From Hofstenia miamia (Eukaryota > Xenacoelomorpha > Acoela): a stretch of 64,000 nt of DNA. Positions 35,645 to 46,732 of the stretch are shown piece after piece. Under the pieces are notes generated by a model. It saw only the letters and a list, made by a program, of their open reading frames with translations, did no database searches and had not been told where the DNA came from. The stretch covers positions 808,846-872,845 of the forward strand of contig SCFE01000011.1 of the NCBI GenBank assembly GCA_004352715.1, written 5' to 3'. Positions within the stretch are counted from its first letter, which is position 1, and every line of letters begins with the position of its first letter. The position numbers and the translations under genes were made by a program.

Positions 35645-37099
35645 ACCCGCAGGTAGCGGCGGGGAAAATCCACTCAGCCCTTGTCAAGTCCCCCTTGCCT
35701 ACGCTCTTGCCTGGAAGGAGAACATCATCACCCCAAATTCTGTATTTAGCTCATAGTTCAATGCTTCTTTAAAAATATACTACAATCTTTATAAATTCAG
35801 TCATCAACTATTGAGAAAAATATGTTATCCCTAAAATCGCAGTAATTGACATGAAATGAATCAATTTAGACCCTCTTAATAACATGTAATCCAATTCCAT
35901 TAAAGGAAGTTCGTAAAAATAATTTTTTCTATGGTTTATGATAAACAAAATTTTTTTTAGATGTCTCAGTAAAATGCATGGGCCTATGAAGTCCCAATTA
36001 CCCCAAAATCTATCAAATTTTTCTTTTAAAGAAATGCAGCCCCACAATGCATATTACTTCTTCATTCAGAAGGATTTCGTGACGGTAAAAAAATGCATGC
36101 CAATTTAGAGCAATCGCTAAAAATATTTTTTATGCCATGTATTAAGATAGCACGCAAAATTAATTTTCGTACGCCATTGCGCGACAGAATTTTTTTGTAG
36201 CAAGAAAATATTTCGTGCAATGGATCAATATTAATTCAAATTTCGGATTTCTGTTTTGGCTCATATTGATCAAAAGCCAAGTGATTGACTTTTAGCCAAA
36301 TTTATTTTTGCTGTATCATTTTTGGACCTGTTTTTATAAAACTTGATTAATATTAAATGTTGTACAGATAAAATCGCTAAATAAAATTTCTAATAACCAA
36401 ATTGTGACTAATATTTTTTATTGTCAGAAAAAGTGTCTTTCTGTTTGCAGTCCTCTACCTAATTGAAGCTAACAAGAATGCCTTTCAATTTGCATTCTGT
36501 TACATTATTATGGCTTGAGCAAAGATAATTAAATGTAATTAAAAAATTAATGTAGGCTTTTGAATATGTTAAATTGTTCTTTTTTATTTGTCTTTACAAT
36601 TCCCTATATGTACACATGTTTTTTAAATAATATAAGACATGCCATTTACATGTAACTACATATAATGAGTGCTGATTGCCTGCAATAGTTGCTTTATCAA
36701 ATTCAAACATTGTGTGCGCATCATCTAAAACTGATACTGATGAAACATCTAATTGAATATCCAAGAAATTTTGACAATGAAGGTCTTCTTTTAGACTTTT
36801 CTTATATTCATCTATTGAATTCATTTTTGATCTATCTCTTTTCATCAATGCAATTATAAAATTGTAGTTGATAAATAGATGAAAATTCACTTAGCAGTGT
36901 TTTAAATGAATCTTTATTTGATGAAGACACTAATGGATAAATTGCTTTTGTTAATAATCATCTTTAAAATGATTTACTGCTGATTGATTCATCATTTTTA
37001 TTAAATGCATAATTTAAAATTATTAGAATTTAGATGTTAAGTCCTACAACTCAATGTGGTGACTGCTCTACTAGCAAGGAAAAATGTGAATGAATCTTG
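35645..37099. other. Non-coding with a LINE-related fragment at about 36,290-36,470
   Basis: 36,290-36,470 resembles 60,470-60,640, sequence just upstream of the RT motif in the CR1-type LINE at 60.6 kb (shared tttttggacctg and cctctacct ends), so it is probably a 3'-truncated or internal fragment of that family. A minus-strand 98-codon frame at 36,594-36,890 has no recognisable domain. Confidence 0.45.
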
Positions 37100-38500
37100 A
37101 AACAAATAAAACAACTAATAATTCCAACATGTATTATTACTATTGGCTGAAATATTTGCTGTTCCTAACAATGCTGCCTTCTGTGCTACCACTCCTTCCC
37201 ACTTTGGTACTTCCAACTCCTCCAAGTAACTCTTATGCTTCTTACTTACTGCTCCCAGTGCTCCTACAACTACAGGGACTACTTCAACCTTCAACTTCCA
37301 CAGCCTTTCTATTTCCTCTGCCAAATCCCTGTACTTATCTATCTTCTCTTTCTCCTTGCTTTCTATATTCCTGTCCTTGGTACTGCTATGTCTATCACTG
37401 TTCCCAATCTTTTTTCTTTGTCTACCACTACTTTGTCTGGCCCCTGTGCTTCTATCACCTTCCTTAACTCTTTTGTGACCTCCAGTATAGACCCTTTAGG
37501 TTGCTCTTCTACATATTCCTTTAACCCTAGTGCTTCTGCTTCTACAGTTTCCTCTACACTTAGCAATACTTTCCCTCCCTTATGCCTCAATTTAAGTTAT
37601 TGTTCCACCTCACTATTCCTGCCAAATATCTCAACACTTGTATCACCCATGTATTAATTGCTTTTATAATATTCTGCCCATTTAATGCTGACTTCCATAA
37701 TACCTTCCTTAATCTTCTCTTGTTTTCTTTTCTTAACATTGTCCTTATTTCCTCATGATCTGTTCTATCTTTCTCTATTACACCTAAGTACTTGTACCCC
37801 TCTTTTTGACTTCTTCAATCTTATCCCACTACCTGTCCTGAAACCATCTCCATCTATGCACTTGCCTCTGGTCATTGTCATTGTCACACACTTACCTAAT
37901 CCAAATTCCAACCCAGAATCTCTGCTTGCCTTCTCCAATGTCTCCACTTGCTTCTGCAACATGTTCCTAGAACTAGCATACATCTTCAGGTCATCCATAT
38001 ACCATAGGTGACTCACTGCTCTACCATTCTTCTCCATCTTATACCCTATGATTGTTTCCTTTAACTTTTCTGTTATAGGTATTAAGCTAACTACAAACAG
38101 TAGTGGCGCTAAGCTGTCTCCCTGGAGTATGCCTTTGCCCGTCTATCTTATTCTGCCACTTTCCCATCTCTCTTCCTAGAAACTCAACCCATTTTCGTAA
38201 AACTCCATTAGCCTCTAGCGTCCTCAATCTCTGCTTAAGCTCTTCTCTTGCAGTTTCTATAGTCTTACACTTACCTACCCTGAACCTGTCTTGTACCGCC
38301 TTACTTGTCCCTATTTGCTGCCTAATTTTTGCCACTTTATTCTCAATTCTTCTCTCACATGCTGGCCTTCTGTCTCCCTTATCTTCTTGTTGTCTTTTCT
38401 TCTTCATGTCCATGCGTACATTCTTCAGCACCTCACATGCGCCTGCATACACTAACCTGTTTATCTCTGTTACAGTCTTAGCATCTATCCTTTCTAATAC
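37100..38500 (-). pseudogene. R2-like non-LTR retrotransposon, internally deleted
   Basis: Read on the minus strand from 38,500: an N-terminal/linker region (VLERIDAKTVTEINRLVYAG, RRPACERRIENKVAKIRQQ), then directly the RT box QGDSLAPLLF and LWYMDDLKMYASS (YMDD at 37,990-38,001), thumb-like sequence (KASRDSGLEFGLGKC), then a restriction-like endonuclease block VVVDKEKRLGTVIDIAVP (37,363-37,590) and the family's C-terminal VPVVVGALGAVSKKH...KAALLGTANI (37,115-37,324). R2-type elements copy themselves by target-primed reverse transcription using this endonuclease. The RT finger region that should precede QGDSL is missing, and frameshifts separate the blocks, so it is dead. Confidence 0.85.
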
Positions 38501-39173
38501 NNNNNNNNNNNNNNNNNNNNNNNNNNNNNNNNNNNNNNNNNNNNNNNNNNNNNNNNNNNNNNNNNNNNNNNNNNNNNNNNNNNNNNNNNNNNNNNNNNNN
38601 NNNNNNNNNNNNNNNNNNNNNNNNNNNNNNNNNNNNNNNNNNNNNNNNNNNNNNNNNNNNNNNNNNNNNNNNNNNNNNNNNNNNNNNNNNNNNNNNNNNN
38701 NNNNNNNNNNNNNNNNNNNNNNNNNNNNNNNNNNNNNNNNNNNNNNNNNNNNNNNNNNNNNNNNNNNNNNNNNNNNNNNNNNNNNNNNNNNNNNNNNNNN
38801 NNNNNNNNNNNNNNNNNNNNNNNNNNNNNNNNNNNNNNNNNNNNNNNNNNNNNNNNNNNNNNNNNNNNNNNNNNNNNNNNNNNNNNNNNNNNNNNNNNNN
38901 NNNNNNNNNNNNNNNNNNNNNNNNNNNNNNNNNNNNNNNNNNNNNNNNNNNNNNNNNNNNNNNNNNNNNNNNNNNNNNNNNNNNNNNNNNNNNNNNNNNN
39001 NNNNNNNNNNNNNNNNNNNNNNNNNNNNNNNNNNNNNNNNNNNNNNNNNNNNNNNNNNNNNNNNNNNNNNNNNNNNNNNNNNNNNNNNNNNNNNNNNNNN
39101 NNNNNNNNNNNNNNNNNNNNNNNNNNNNNNNNNNNNNNNNNNNNNNNNNNNNNNNNNNNNNNNNNNNNNNNNN
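38501..39173. other. Assembly gap (673 N)
   Basis: Separates two R2-like pieces; the joined open frames across it are artefacts. Confidence 0.95.
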
Positions 39174-39500
39174 CTTTCTCTTTGCTTTCTACAATTCTGT
39201 CCTTTGGTACTGCTAGGTCTATCACTGTTCCTAATCTTTTCTCTTTGTCTACCACTACTATGTCTGGCCTCCGTGCTTCTATCACTTTGCTCGTCTGTAT
39301 GTTGAAATCCCACAGTATCTTAACCTTCTCATTTTCTATGACGCCCTGTGGCTTGTGCTCATACCACTTGTCTCCTGCTTCTAACCCTTGCTGCCTGCTC
39401 AAACTCCAGTGAACCATTCTTCCCACCTTGTCATGCCTGAACTTATACTCATTCTGTGCCAACTTCTCACACCCTGCTATCAGATGATCTACTGTCTTCT
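39174..39500 (-). pseudogene. R2-like restriction-like endonuclease end, second copy
   Basis: The minus-strand frame carries RHDKVGRMVHWSL, WYEHKPQGVIEN and ARRPDIVVVDKEKRLGTVID, the PD-(D/E)xK-type endonuclease region of R2-like elements. The same block occurs at 37,363-37,590, so two different copies are present on either side of the gap, or the gap hides a tandem or misjoined arrangement. It is cut off by the gap. Here the motif reads RPDIVVVD, better preserved than GPDKVVVD in the other copy. Confidence 0.8.
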
Positions 39501-39639
39501 TTCTCTATCTATGTAGTGTTACAAAATGTACCTCTATATTATATAAATCCACATCCATGTGCTTCAAGACATCCCCATTTAACATATTATGCGTATACAG
39601 TTAAATTCAGTACACTTCTACTGAATCACCTCAATAACA

Positions 39640-39935
39640 AATTCTAGAAGAATCGCAAATAGATAATAAACTAAAAAACTACTGTAATAACTATAAATTT
39701 GTTTTTCTCAATGCTAGAAGTCTCAATTCAAAAAGAAATGATTTTCTAAGCTTAATAAATAAGATAGGACAAAATGCAATATTCTTAATTACTGAAACTT
39801 GGTTAAGCATAACACTGATCCTTATTTGTTTAATTCTGACAGACATTATTATGACATTTTCATAAAAAACTGATTAGGTAAAGGTGGCGGGCTTATGATT
39901 TTAGCTCCCAAATATTTAAAACCAGTATGTAAATT
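39640..39935 (+). pseudogene. LINE endonuclease N-terminal fragment
   Basis: Translation gives LKNYCNNYKFVFLNARSLNS then NAIFLITETWLS, matching the N-terminal motifs of apurinic-like LINE endonucleases (LNARSL...ITETWL) and the 45.4-kb element (IYLNCRSLNA...VFTETWLK). It breaks off after about 95 codons with stops. Confidence 0.75.
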
Positions 39936-40436
39936 TGAATATGAATAAAAGTCAGCAGTGCTGCACATTGAATGTTTGATTTCAATGATTCATTGACTGC
40001 AAATGTGTAGAGTACTGAAAAATACATCTAAAATAAATGCTTCCAATGCAAAATTATTCTTGTTTTCTCGTACATGTTATGCAAATTGGAAAGATTAATT
40101 TGTAGTAAAAATAGTTAAAATTTGGTTTAATTTTGGCTTCAGAAAACCGTTTTTTATTGGTTAAAAACCGGTTTTTGACGGGATATTTAACCAAAAATTA
40201 ATTTAAAAATACACGTTTTTATAAAAATTTTAGTAAAAAATTCTGTTCCCAAAGTTTCTTTGCAAGAATGAGCATAGAAATTGACCAAATCACCCCCTTC
40301 TACCCAAATAGTTGAATCTAGACTAAGAGGTCTATATTGCAATTATGTTCATAAAATGAAGCTCATAGCAACAATACAACTTCGCATTGCATATAGATTA
40401 CAAAAGAAACAGCCAAGGTTGTGCTTAAAATTACCT

Positions 40437-40533
40437 GTATGTTTAAACAAATAGAAAACTACCAGCCAATTTCAATTATTAAAGTTTTCTATCACAATAC
40501 ATTAGTTACTTGTGTTTTGGTCACACACTTTAG
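40437..40533 (+). other. Putative 97-nt leader intron of member E
   Basis: Begins GTATGTTTAAAC and ends TTTGGTCACACACTTTAG, 10 bp before the ATG at 40,544. Both ends are preserved in the duplicate (50,318-50,433) although the inside has indels, which supports splicing rather than translation of this stretch. Confidence 0.5.
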
Positions 40534-40543
40534 TTTAATTAAA

Positions 40544-40690
40544 ATGCAAGGATACCTCATTGCGATATTTGGAATTGCTTTTCATATTATGGTGTGCATA
40601 TTCTTTCCTGATGTTTACATTATTGGCTTAATAACTATTTTCTTAGTCACAATGCTAATTCTGTTAACAATACTTATTAATTGTTTCTAG
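40544..40690 (+). CDS. Micropeptide family member E, 48 aa, predicted two-helix membrane peptide
   Basis: The peptide begins MQGYLIAIFGIAFHIMV, has FFPDVYIIGLI around the turn and ends LTILINCF. G3, Y4 and G10 match the minus-strand members at 20.1 and 24.7 kb. The frame is open upstream to 40,421, but in the duplicate at 50,445 the upstream frame is closed and shifted while the part from this Met stays open, so this Met is the likely start. An AATAAA signal lies near 40,850, about 160 bp after the stop. Only one charged residue (Asp23) sits between two hydrophobic spans, suggesting a membrane hairpin. Function unknown. Confidence 0.7.
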   Translation: MQGYLIAIFGIAFHIMVCIFFPDVYIIGLITIFLVTMLILLTILINCF

Positions 40691-40909
40691 TTCACATCAA
40701 GTGGTGATCATCTGAAAAAGCCTCTTGATCTGCTGTCTTCAATTCAAACTAGAATTAAATATTTTTAGAATATTTGTAAAATATAATACTACCTCTTTTG
40801 GTTTTTTATTATATTAATATATTATAATTGATAAATATTACCAAGAAAATAAAGTTACTATAAATGTTAGTATATAATGCTACACAACCTCAGTTTATTG
40901 AAATTTTAG

Positions 40910-41020
40910 TTATGGTGTGTATATTCTTTCCGGAGGTTTGATTTATTGGCTTAACAACTATATTTTAGTCACTTTTCTAGTTCTGCAACAATTCTATGTA
41001 GTTCTTTTTAATTTGCATCA
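40910..41020 (+). pseudogene. Degenerate second copy of micropeptide E
   Basis: ATGGTGTGTATATTCTTTCC at about 40,912 repeats the MVCIFFP coding stretch of member E, then hits TGA nine to ten codons in; similarity continues to about 41,020 without a usable frame. The 5' part is missing. A matching relic follows member F at about 50,813, so the relic predates the segmental duplication. Confidence 0.75.
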
Positions 41021-41095
41021 AGGGTTAATATTTGAAAAAGTGTCTCTACTATTTTTGAAGATGTTATTTCCAATTCTAATATTTCAGTTGTTTTT

Positions 41096-41320
41096 ATATT
41101 TATATATGTATGTATATATATGTATTTATAAATATATATATACCTATATTTATTATATATGTATTATACATATACATATATTATATATATATTATATATA
41201 TTATATATATATAAATTTCTATATATAATATATATATATATATGTATAATACATAAATAATACATTTATATATATATATATATATATGTATATAAATGTA
41301 TATATATGTACATATATATG

Positions 41321-41353
<33 letters not shown>

Positions 41354-41410
41354 CATATATTATATATGCATATCATATATTATATATATTATATATATAC
41401 ATGTATATAT
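41096..41410. repeat. (TA)n-rich compound microsatellite
   Basis: About 300 bp of TATA/TATG repeats; frames through it are artefacts. It lies 3' of the micropeptide E relic. Confidence 0.95.
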
Positions 41411-41425
41411 ATTTTTTTTAACCAA

Positions 41426-41943
41426 AATAGGAGAGAATGAAAAAACGTATGCAGGGCAATCTATAGGTTGCTTTAATGAAACAAGGGAATATGAATTAGC
41501 CAGTCCAAAAGAAGTTATAAAATATGTAATGCATAACTTTAAAACACAAAAATTTAATTATCCTAAGTTAAATCATGTTATTCACATCTTGTTTATCTTA
41601 CCAACGTCTTTACTTGGTTAATTTTGAGAAGAACATTTTTTTAAGTGATATATTAGTTAAATTCAACCAGGAAATTGGTTTGATTGGTCCAGGAGAAGGA
41701 CGTTTGAAAAACCTATTTGAATATTTATTTGGAACTATTCAATGTTGTCATACACATTCAATCCTCCATGACAGTTATGGTCGATTTTACAATGACTATG
41801 GATTAGGTAGGGGCTATTGTTATGCTATTAATAATACTTGTAATTTCTTAAAGAAAAATCCTTTGTTAGGGCATTTGACAGGTTTTATATTTTGCTTAAG
41901 AAATAGGGTGTCATTAAAAGTAGAAGCACTGAATTTCATGTAA
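41426..41943 (+). pseudogene. Unrecognised disrupted coding block, Cys-rich second half
   Basis: An acceptor-like TTTTTTTAACCAAAATAG precedes GENEKTYAGQSIGCFNETREY and ASPKEVIKYVMHNF, a soluble, non-repetitive stretch open to 41,621. A +1 shift leads into a second frame (about 41,627-41,943) reading FNQEIGLIGPGEGRLKNLFE, FGTIQCCHTHSILHDSYGRF, YGLGRGYCYA and LLGHLTGFIFCLRNR. Composition and length look like real protein rather than noise. It may be the last exons of a gene, with a tiny intron near 41,600, or a pseudogene. I do not recognise the domain and offer no function. Confidence 0.5.
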
Positions 41944-42224
41944 AAATTTTGAAGAACAAGTGGCTTTGAAAATATTTAGGATGTCCAGAAAAAGCAGATT
42001 TTATAAAAAACGCAAAAAATTGTTCTAAAACAATTTGGTGCGTAGTTTAAAAAAAGGGTATAATTGAATAATTATTTATATGGGTATGGCTGCAGTTTTG
42101 ACCCATGGCTGTAAAATCCTGAATTTCTAAAAAAACGACTTTTATCATACGAAAATCAATAGAAAAGGGTAAAAAGTTATTAAAAAATGATCATTTTTAA
42201 AAAACTGCATATTTCAAACCGTTA

Positions 42225-42316
42225 GTTTAGGAAGATATTTATACAACATTAATCTATAAAATGTTGGATGTTATATGGATGATTTATTTGCTATCAGACA
42301 AATGCAAAAACAGTGT
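42225..42316 (+). repeat. 92-bp segment shared with 52,621-52,713
   Basis: Starts TTTAGGAAGATATTTATACA and matches the later segment with about nine differences. One frame contains CYMDDLFAIRQMQKQC, a YxDD-like string, reading CYRDDLLAIRQLQKQC in the other copy; it may be a scrap of a reverse transcriptase. An R2-like fragment begins immediately after it here. Confidence 0.6.
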
Positions 42317-43070
42317 TAGGGTACTTCTGCTTTGCATTTGTGATTAATTCTTCTTCTTGTCTGAAATCCTTCTGCATTTGCTCACTCTCTATCTCTGGTC
42401 CCTCGCTTCCCCATATATTCTCCCAGAACCTTACTGCATCCTCACCTTCTTTAGCTGTAACTGTTCTCATGCATCTAGTTATTTGTAGAATCTTCCTTCT
42501 TGTGTCTTATACTTCATATTGTCTCTTGCATGCTTTGCTCTTGCTCTATATTTTTTTAGTTTCTCAGCTTCTGCAAATACTGTCTGCTTTAGCTCTTCTC
42601 TTGCAGTTTATATAATTTTCCCTTTACCTACCCTGCACCTGTCCTGAACCGCCTTACTTGTCCTGATCTCCCTATTTGCTGTCTAATCTTTGCCAATTTA
42701 TTCTCAATTCTTCTTTCACATGCTGGTTTTCTGTCTCCCTTATTTTCTTGTCGATTTTTCTTCTTCATGTCCATGCCTACATTCTTCAGCACTTCCCATG
42801 CGCCNNNNNNNNNNNGAACCGCCTTACTTGTCCTGATCTCCCTATTTGCTGTCTAATCTTTGCCAATTTATTCTCAATTCTTCTTTCACATGCTGGTTTT
42901 CTGTCTCCCTTATTTTCTTGTCGATTTTTCTTCTTCATGTCCATGCCTACATTCTTCAGCACTTCCCATGCGCCTGCATACACTAAGCTATTTACTTCTG
43001 CAACACTCCTAGCATCTATCCTCTCCAACACTTTATTAACCTTTGCTGTCTACTGCTAACTTGCTTTTCT
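42317..43070 (-). pseudogene. R2-like element fragment, N-terminal/linker region
   Basis: On the minus strand from 43,060: ERIDARSVAEVNSLVYAGAW, RKPACERRIENKLAKIRQQI, then LKQTVFAEAEKLKKYRARAK and, near the end, FWENIWGSEGPEIE, the linker typically preceding the RT of R2/NeSL-like elements. It matches the 38.2-38.5 kb fragment but keeps more of the linker and no RT. A 159-bp direct repeat (42,646-42,804 and 42,816-42,974) around 11 Ns is an assembly artefact within it. Confidence 0.8.
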
Positions 43071-43186
43071 TAACTCCTCTTGGAACTGGCAGCCTACTTC
43101 CCTCATTAATTTCTTTCCTCATCCTTTCCTTGATTGCTGCCTCTGTTTCTACATGTGGTTGTTTCTGCTGTTTCTACTACTACTGC

Positions 43187-43455
43187 ATCTTTTCATCTAA
43201 ACAACAACAAAAGCTTACTGAAAATATTAAAATTAATGTTTGGGCTAACGAAATTAGTCAAAGTAAATGTGTAAACTATCTAGGTGTATTAATAGACAAT
43301 GACCTAAAATTCGATAATTTCTTCTCCCACAAATTAAAAAAGATCGCATGTGGAATAAAATATTTGTACCATTTGCGCATGTAGAACTAATTCATTCATT
43401 TGTATTAAGTCAATTTAATTACTGTGCATTTCTTTTTAAAAATCTCACACTTACC
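43187..43455 (+). pseudogene. LINE internal fragment (post-RT region)
   Basis: QSKCVNYLGV and IKINVWANEIS match the LINE at 48,790-48,890, and FVLSQFNYCAF continues the similarity. The fragment begins abruptly at the R2-like piece, so one insertion cut the other. It retains LIDNDLKFDNFFSHKLKKI, part of which is missing in the 48.9-kb copy. Confidence 0.75.
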
Positions 43456-43689
43456 CAGGAAGCCACACCACCGAACTCACACAAAAAGTATCGCTTTACC
43501 CAAAAACATACGTCAATACTATCATTTTAAACACTGGCTTGATCAATGCTTTGAATGGCAACATCTTGAATTTCAAGTCAATTCAGCAAAACCTATTATC
43601 TAAAGGCTGTAGAAAATTCACTCCTAGTCGAATCTTTTTTTGAAATCACCCCTATCTGCACTGATGAAAACCTCTCCCAGAACTTTGAA

Positions 43690-44000
43690 AAGAACACAAT
43701 TGTATCAACAGCAGCTACACTCTCATTCCAGTCTTTGAAAATTTTCTACTCTCTCCATGCAATATTGATCCCTCTCCTCTTGCTCGTGATGGTATCCACC
43801 TCTCCTACAAAGGTCTTTCACATTTCATTGGTAACTTAAGGATCTTCTTCTCTAATTCACTGAAAATATTTCGCCTGTCAACATCTTGTTCATCATTGCT
43901 TAATCTGAATATTTCATATGCAAGTGTTGCATCAAATCACTTACATACCTTCTTCCAACGCCATATCACTCAATCTAACTCTCTCATCTAAAATTAATGA
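43690..44000 (+). pseudogene. Possible SGNH-esterase-like C-terminal fragment
   Basis: A plus-strand frame reads PCNIDPSPLARDGIHLSYKG then LSHFIGNLRIFFSNSLKIF. A D-G-I/V-H-L-S motif is the C-terminal catalytic Asp-x-x-His block of SGNH/GDSL-type hydrolases, including those carried by some CR1-type retroelements. The N-terminal blocks are not visible, and upstream frames have stops, so this is at best a relic. Confidence 0.35.
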
Positions 44001-44055
44001 ACTTATTCCGATGCAGTTTTTATAATATTATAATTTTGTTACTATATTAATTAAC

Positions 44056-44450
44056 GGGCAGTTTGCTATACCCCTGCATGAATCCCTTAAAAAATTCAGC
44101 TATCATTGTAGCATCATCTACCAGGCTTTGCTGTCCAACTTCTCCATTATTACTATGTAATTGCCGTGTTATACTAGCAGGTAGAGATGTACTATTCTTA
44201 AACTGCTTAGCTCCTGTATTATTAACCTCCAGTAACTATAATTAATGGATGATATAATAAACACTATTTAGGTGGGGAAGCCTTGCAGTGTCTTTGCCAG
44301 CTGTTGATGGTTGGGCATCCGCCTGAAGCTGATCTCAAAATCAAGTAACAAAGTCTCTTCTTTCCATTGCTGTTGAATGAGTTTAACCTCTCAGCTCAGT
44401 TAAACAACTTATGTGTGCCCTATCCTAGCTTGGTGATTACTCAATGCTCG
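44056..44450 (-). pseudogene. Possible gag-like relic of a minus-oriented LTR element
   Basis: On the minus strand, downstream of the LTR-like repeat at 44,857-45,262, the frames read MERRDFVT, DQLQADAQPSTAGKDTARLP and, after a stop, NNTGAKQFKNSTSLPASITR and VDDATMIAEFFKGFMQGY. Polar composition and position after an LTR and PBS-like site suggest a gag leader, but no zinc knuckle is visible. Confidence 0.25.
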
Positions 44451-44856
44451 ACACAACTTGACTTAGTCTCAATTTGTAAAGTGTACTAAATACTTGCAAC
44501 CTTGAATGTCACTAGCTGCTTAAATAAATATATATATAGCCATTACCGAAATATATTGGCTTCAATTACATAAGATTTAGATTCCTAACCTACATATAAT
44601 AAATTATACATACACAGTCACATTATCAGTCAAATTACAGTCATGAATTTGGATCTAGATAAATGTAAATACAAAAACTTACTTATGGCTTACCAGCCTT
44701 ATATCGAATTCATTATCGTTCACACATGTAAGAAAGCAATCAATAGTAAGCTCAATGGAAATAAAAACTCCTAATCATACACGTAACTTAAGTGCAGGTT
44801 CATGGATTGGAACAAGGAACATAGAATCGTTCCCATTATGGGATTCTCGCCACTAC

Positions 44857-45262
44857 TGAACACCAACCGTTTAGCTAAACATCATAATTAATAATCAAAC
44901 CATAATAAAACTAAAGATAATAATTCCAAAGAATTTTCTTCAACAATTGTTACAATGATTTTTGCTCTATTTATAGCTAATTTAAAAAGTACCTGTTGAT
45001 TTCAAATTTCAAATAGTTCATCTGCCAAGATGGCTAAAAATAATGGAAGCAAATTCGCCCCCTTCATTTTGCCAAATTAGTAGAATCAACAAGTACTATT
45101 TATAATCTTTTCACTGATAATTTTTAGTTGCATAATACAAAATTAATCTAAGATGATAATTAATTTTTTATAATTTATTTTTAATCACATTCAAGTTTGA
45201 TCATAGTTTTTCTTGACTGACTATCTTCTTTAGCAGCCTAGTTAGTTTTGGATTACGCTACA
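44857..45262 (-). repeat. LTR-like repeat, reverse orientation, copy 2
   Basis: Similar to 33-433 along about 400 bp. On the minus strand it starts TGTAGCGTAATCC and ends near GTTCA, and three bases further on is TGGCGAGAATCCC, placed as a tRNA primer-binding site. No partner LTR is seen within the window, so it may be a solo or truncated element. It borders the LINE that begins soon after 45,280. Confidence 0.5.
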
Positions 45263-45369
45263 CCATCCTTTGAACATTACAAAGGTACATTCAAATTATT
45301 ATGCAATGAAATTCTATAATTTATTAAGTAATCATTTAAAATCGTTCTTAAAATTTTGAATAATTATTT

Positions 45370-46000
45370 CTGGAGACATTGAAAGTAACCCACGGCCAAC
45401 AATTTTCGAAACTAAATTACAAGATGTATTAAATAATTTTAAGAAAAATTTAAAAATTATTTACCTAAATTGTAGAAGTCTTAATGCAAATTGCAATGAA
45501 TTTATTCAAATGGTCAGCAAAATTGGAAACAATGCTATATAGGTATTTACTGAAACTTGGTTAAAAGATTCTGACAATTTACCATTCTTATATAGTCCAG
45601 ACTGTAATACTTGTGATATTCATTTCAAAAATCGATCTGAACGTGGTGGGGGATTAATGATACTTATTCCAAAACCCTTAAAATCAAAACGTAGGAATGA
45701 TTTAGAAATTACACATGAGATTTTCAAAAGTATGTGGATTGAACTAAAATCTTTTTCAAATTCTTGCAACAGCAAACTCATAAACATTTGTTACAATCCA
45801 AATAAAAATTATATTTCTGAATTTTGTAACCACAAAACTGAAGAAATAGAAAATGCAATTCTTGAAACTAAATTTATTAGTGTCCTTGGAGACTTTAATT
45901 CTAATTATTTAAATTTAGTTGAATCAAACGAATTGATCATTTGTGATATTTTTGGTTTTCAAACTATTAATAAAACCAACCCAACTAGATTTTCTAATTA
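45370..46000 (+). pseudogene. LINE ORF2 start and endonuclease, first copy
   Basis: The frame opens with ISGDIESNPRP, then IIYLNCRSLNANCNEF, VFTETWLKDSDN, RSERGGGLMILI and VLGDFNSNYLN: the N-terminal catalytic motifs of the endonuclease/exonuclease/phosphatase fold that nicks target DNA. A TAG interrupts it before VFTETW, and the open part is 45,657-46,001. The SGDIESNPRP start matches the position of 2A-like skipping peptides in some CR1-type elements, with one key Gly replaced. Confidence 0.8.
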
Positions 46001-46732
46001 ATTTGACTATTTTCTATCAAATAAATATAAAACTTATATGTTTGAATTACTTAGTGATCAGAATCTTTGCGGTTATGTTATTAACCATAGGTTCAGGAAA
46101 AAAATAGGAAAGTTATTTATTCTAGGGATTTTAGCAACTTTAATGAGCAAAAATTTATACAATTCTTCCAGAACACCTTTGATATAACCTACACTTTTAA
46201 TGATGCCGAAATCACCAAAGCGTTAAACAAAGTAGCACCGTGCAAACAAAGTTAATTAGCACTAAATTAAGGCCAGTGATTAACGAACCCCGTGATTCCG
46301 ACTTGATTAAGGAGCTGGTAATTAAGAAAAATAAACTCTTTGAACTTGCAAAATCGGATCCTATCAATCTTAATTGGACTAATTATGAACATGCTAAGCA
46401 ATTAATCAAATAGAGCTGCAAATTTAATTATGAACGCCTAAATAAATCTAACCAAAAATGTAATTTTCTTAATAAAAGCATTGGTAAAACTAAGGGGCTA
46501 TATAAGTATTGAAGGAATCAAATATGATAATAAGCTGTACAAGAATAAGAAAGGATATCGCCAACATTTTAATCAGAAATTTGGAAAATATGGGTAAATA
46601 CAATTTTAAATTCGGAAAAAATGGAAACAATTCATCCCAACAACCTGATATACGCAAGGAACGGTTTCATTTCAACTTAATTTCCTNCTAAATTGTAGAA
46701 GTCTTAGTGCAAATCGCAATGAATTTCTTCAA

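Larger units (their letters stand above)
40242..41046 (+). repeat. Segmental duplication block, copy 1
   Basis: Closely similar to 49,960-50,944, with an insertion of roughly 110-150 bp near the start of the latter. The block contains a micropeptide gene, its leader and polyadenylation region and a degenerate second copy of the coding region. Confidence 0.85.

Noticed and set aside
37090-38011. Plus-strand Ser/Leu/Pro-rich frames over 37.1-39.4 and 42.3-43.4 kb that look like membrane proteins
   Set aside because: Antisense shadows of the R2-like element, whose minus-strand frames carry YMDD and endonuclease motifs.
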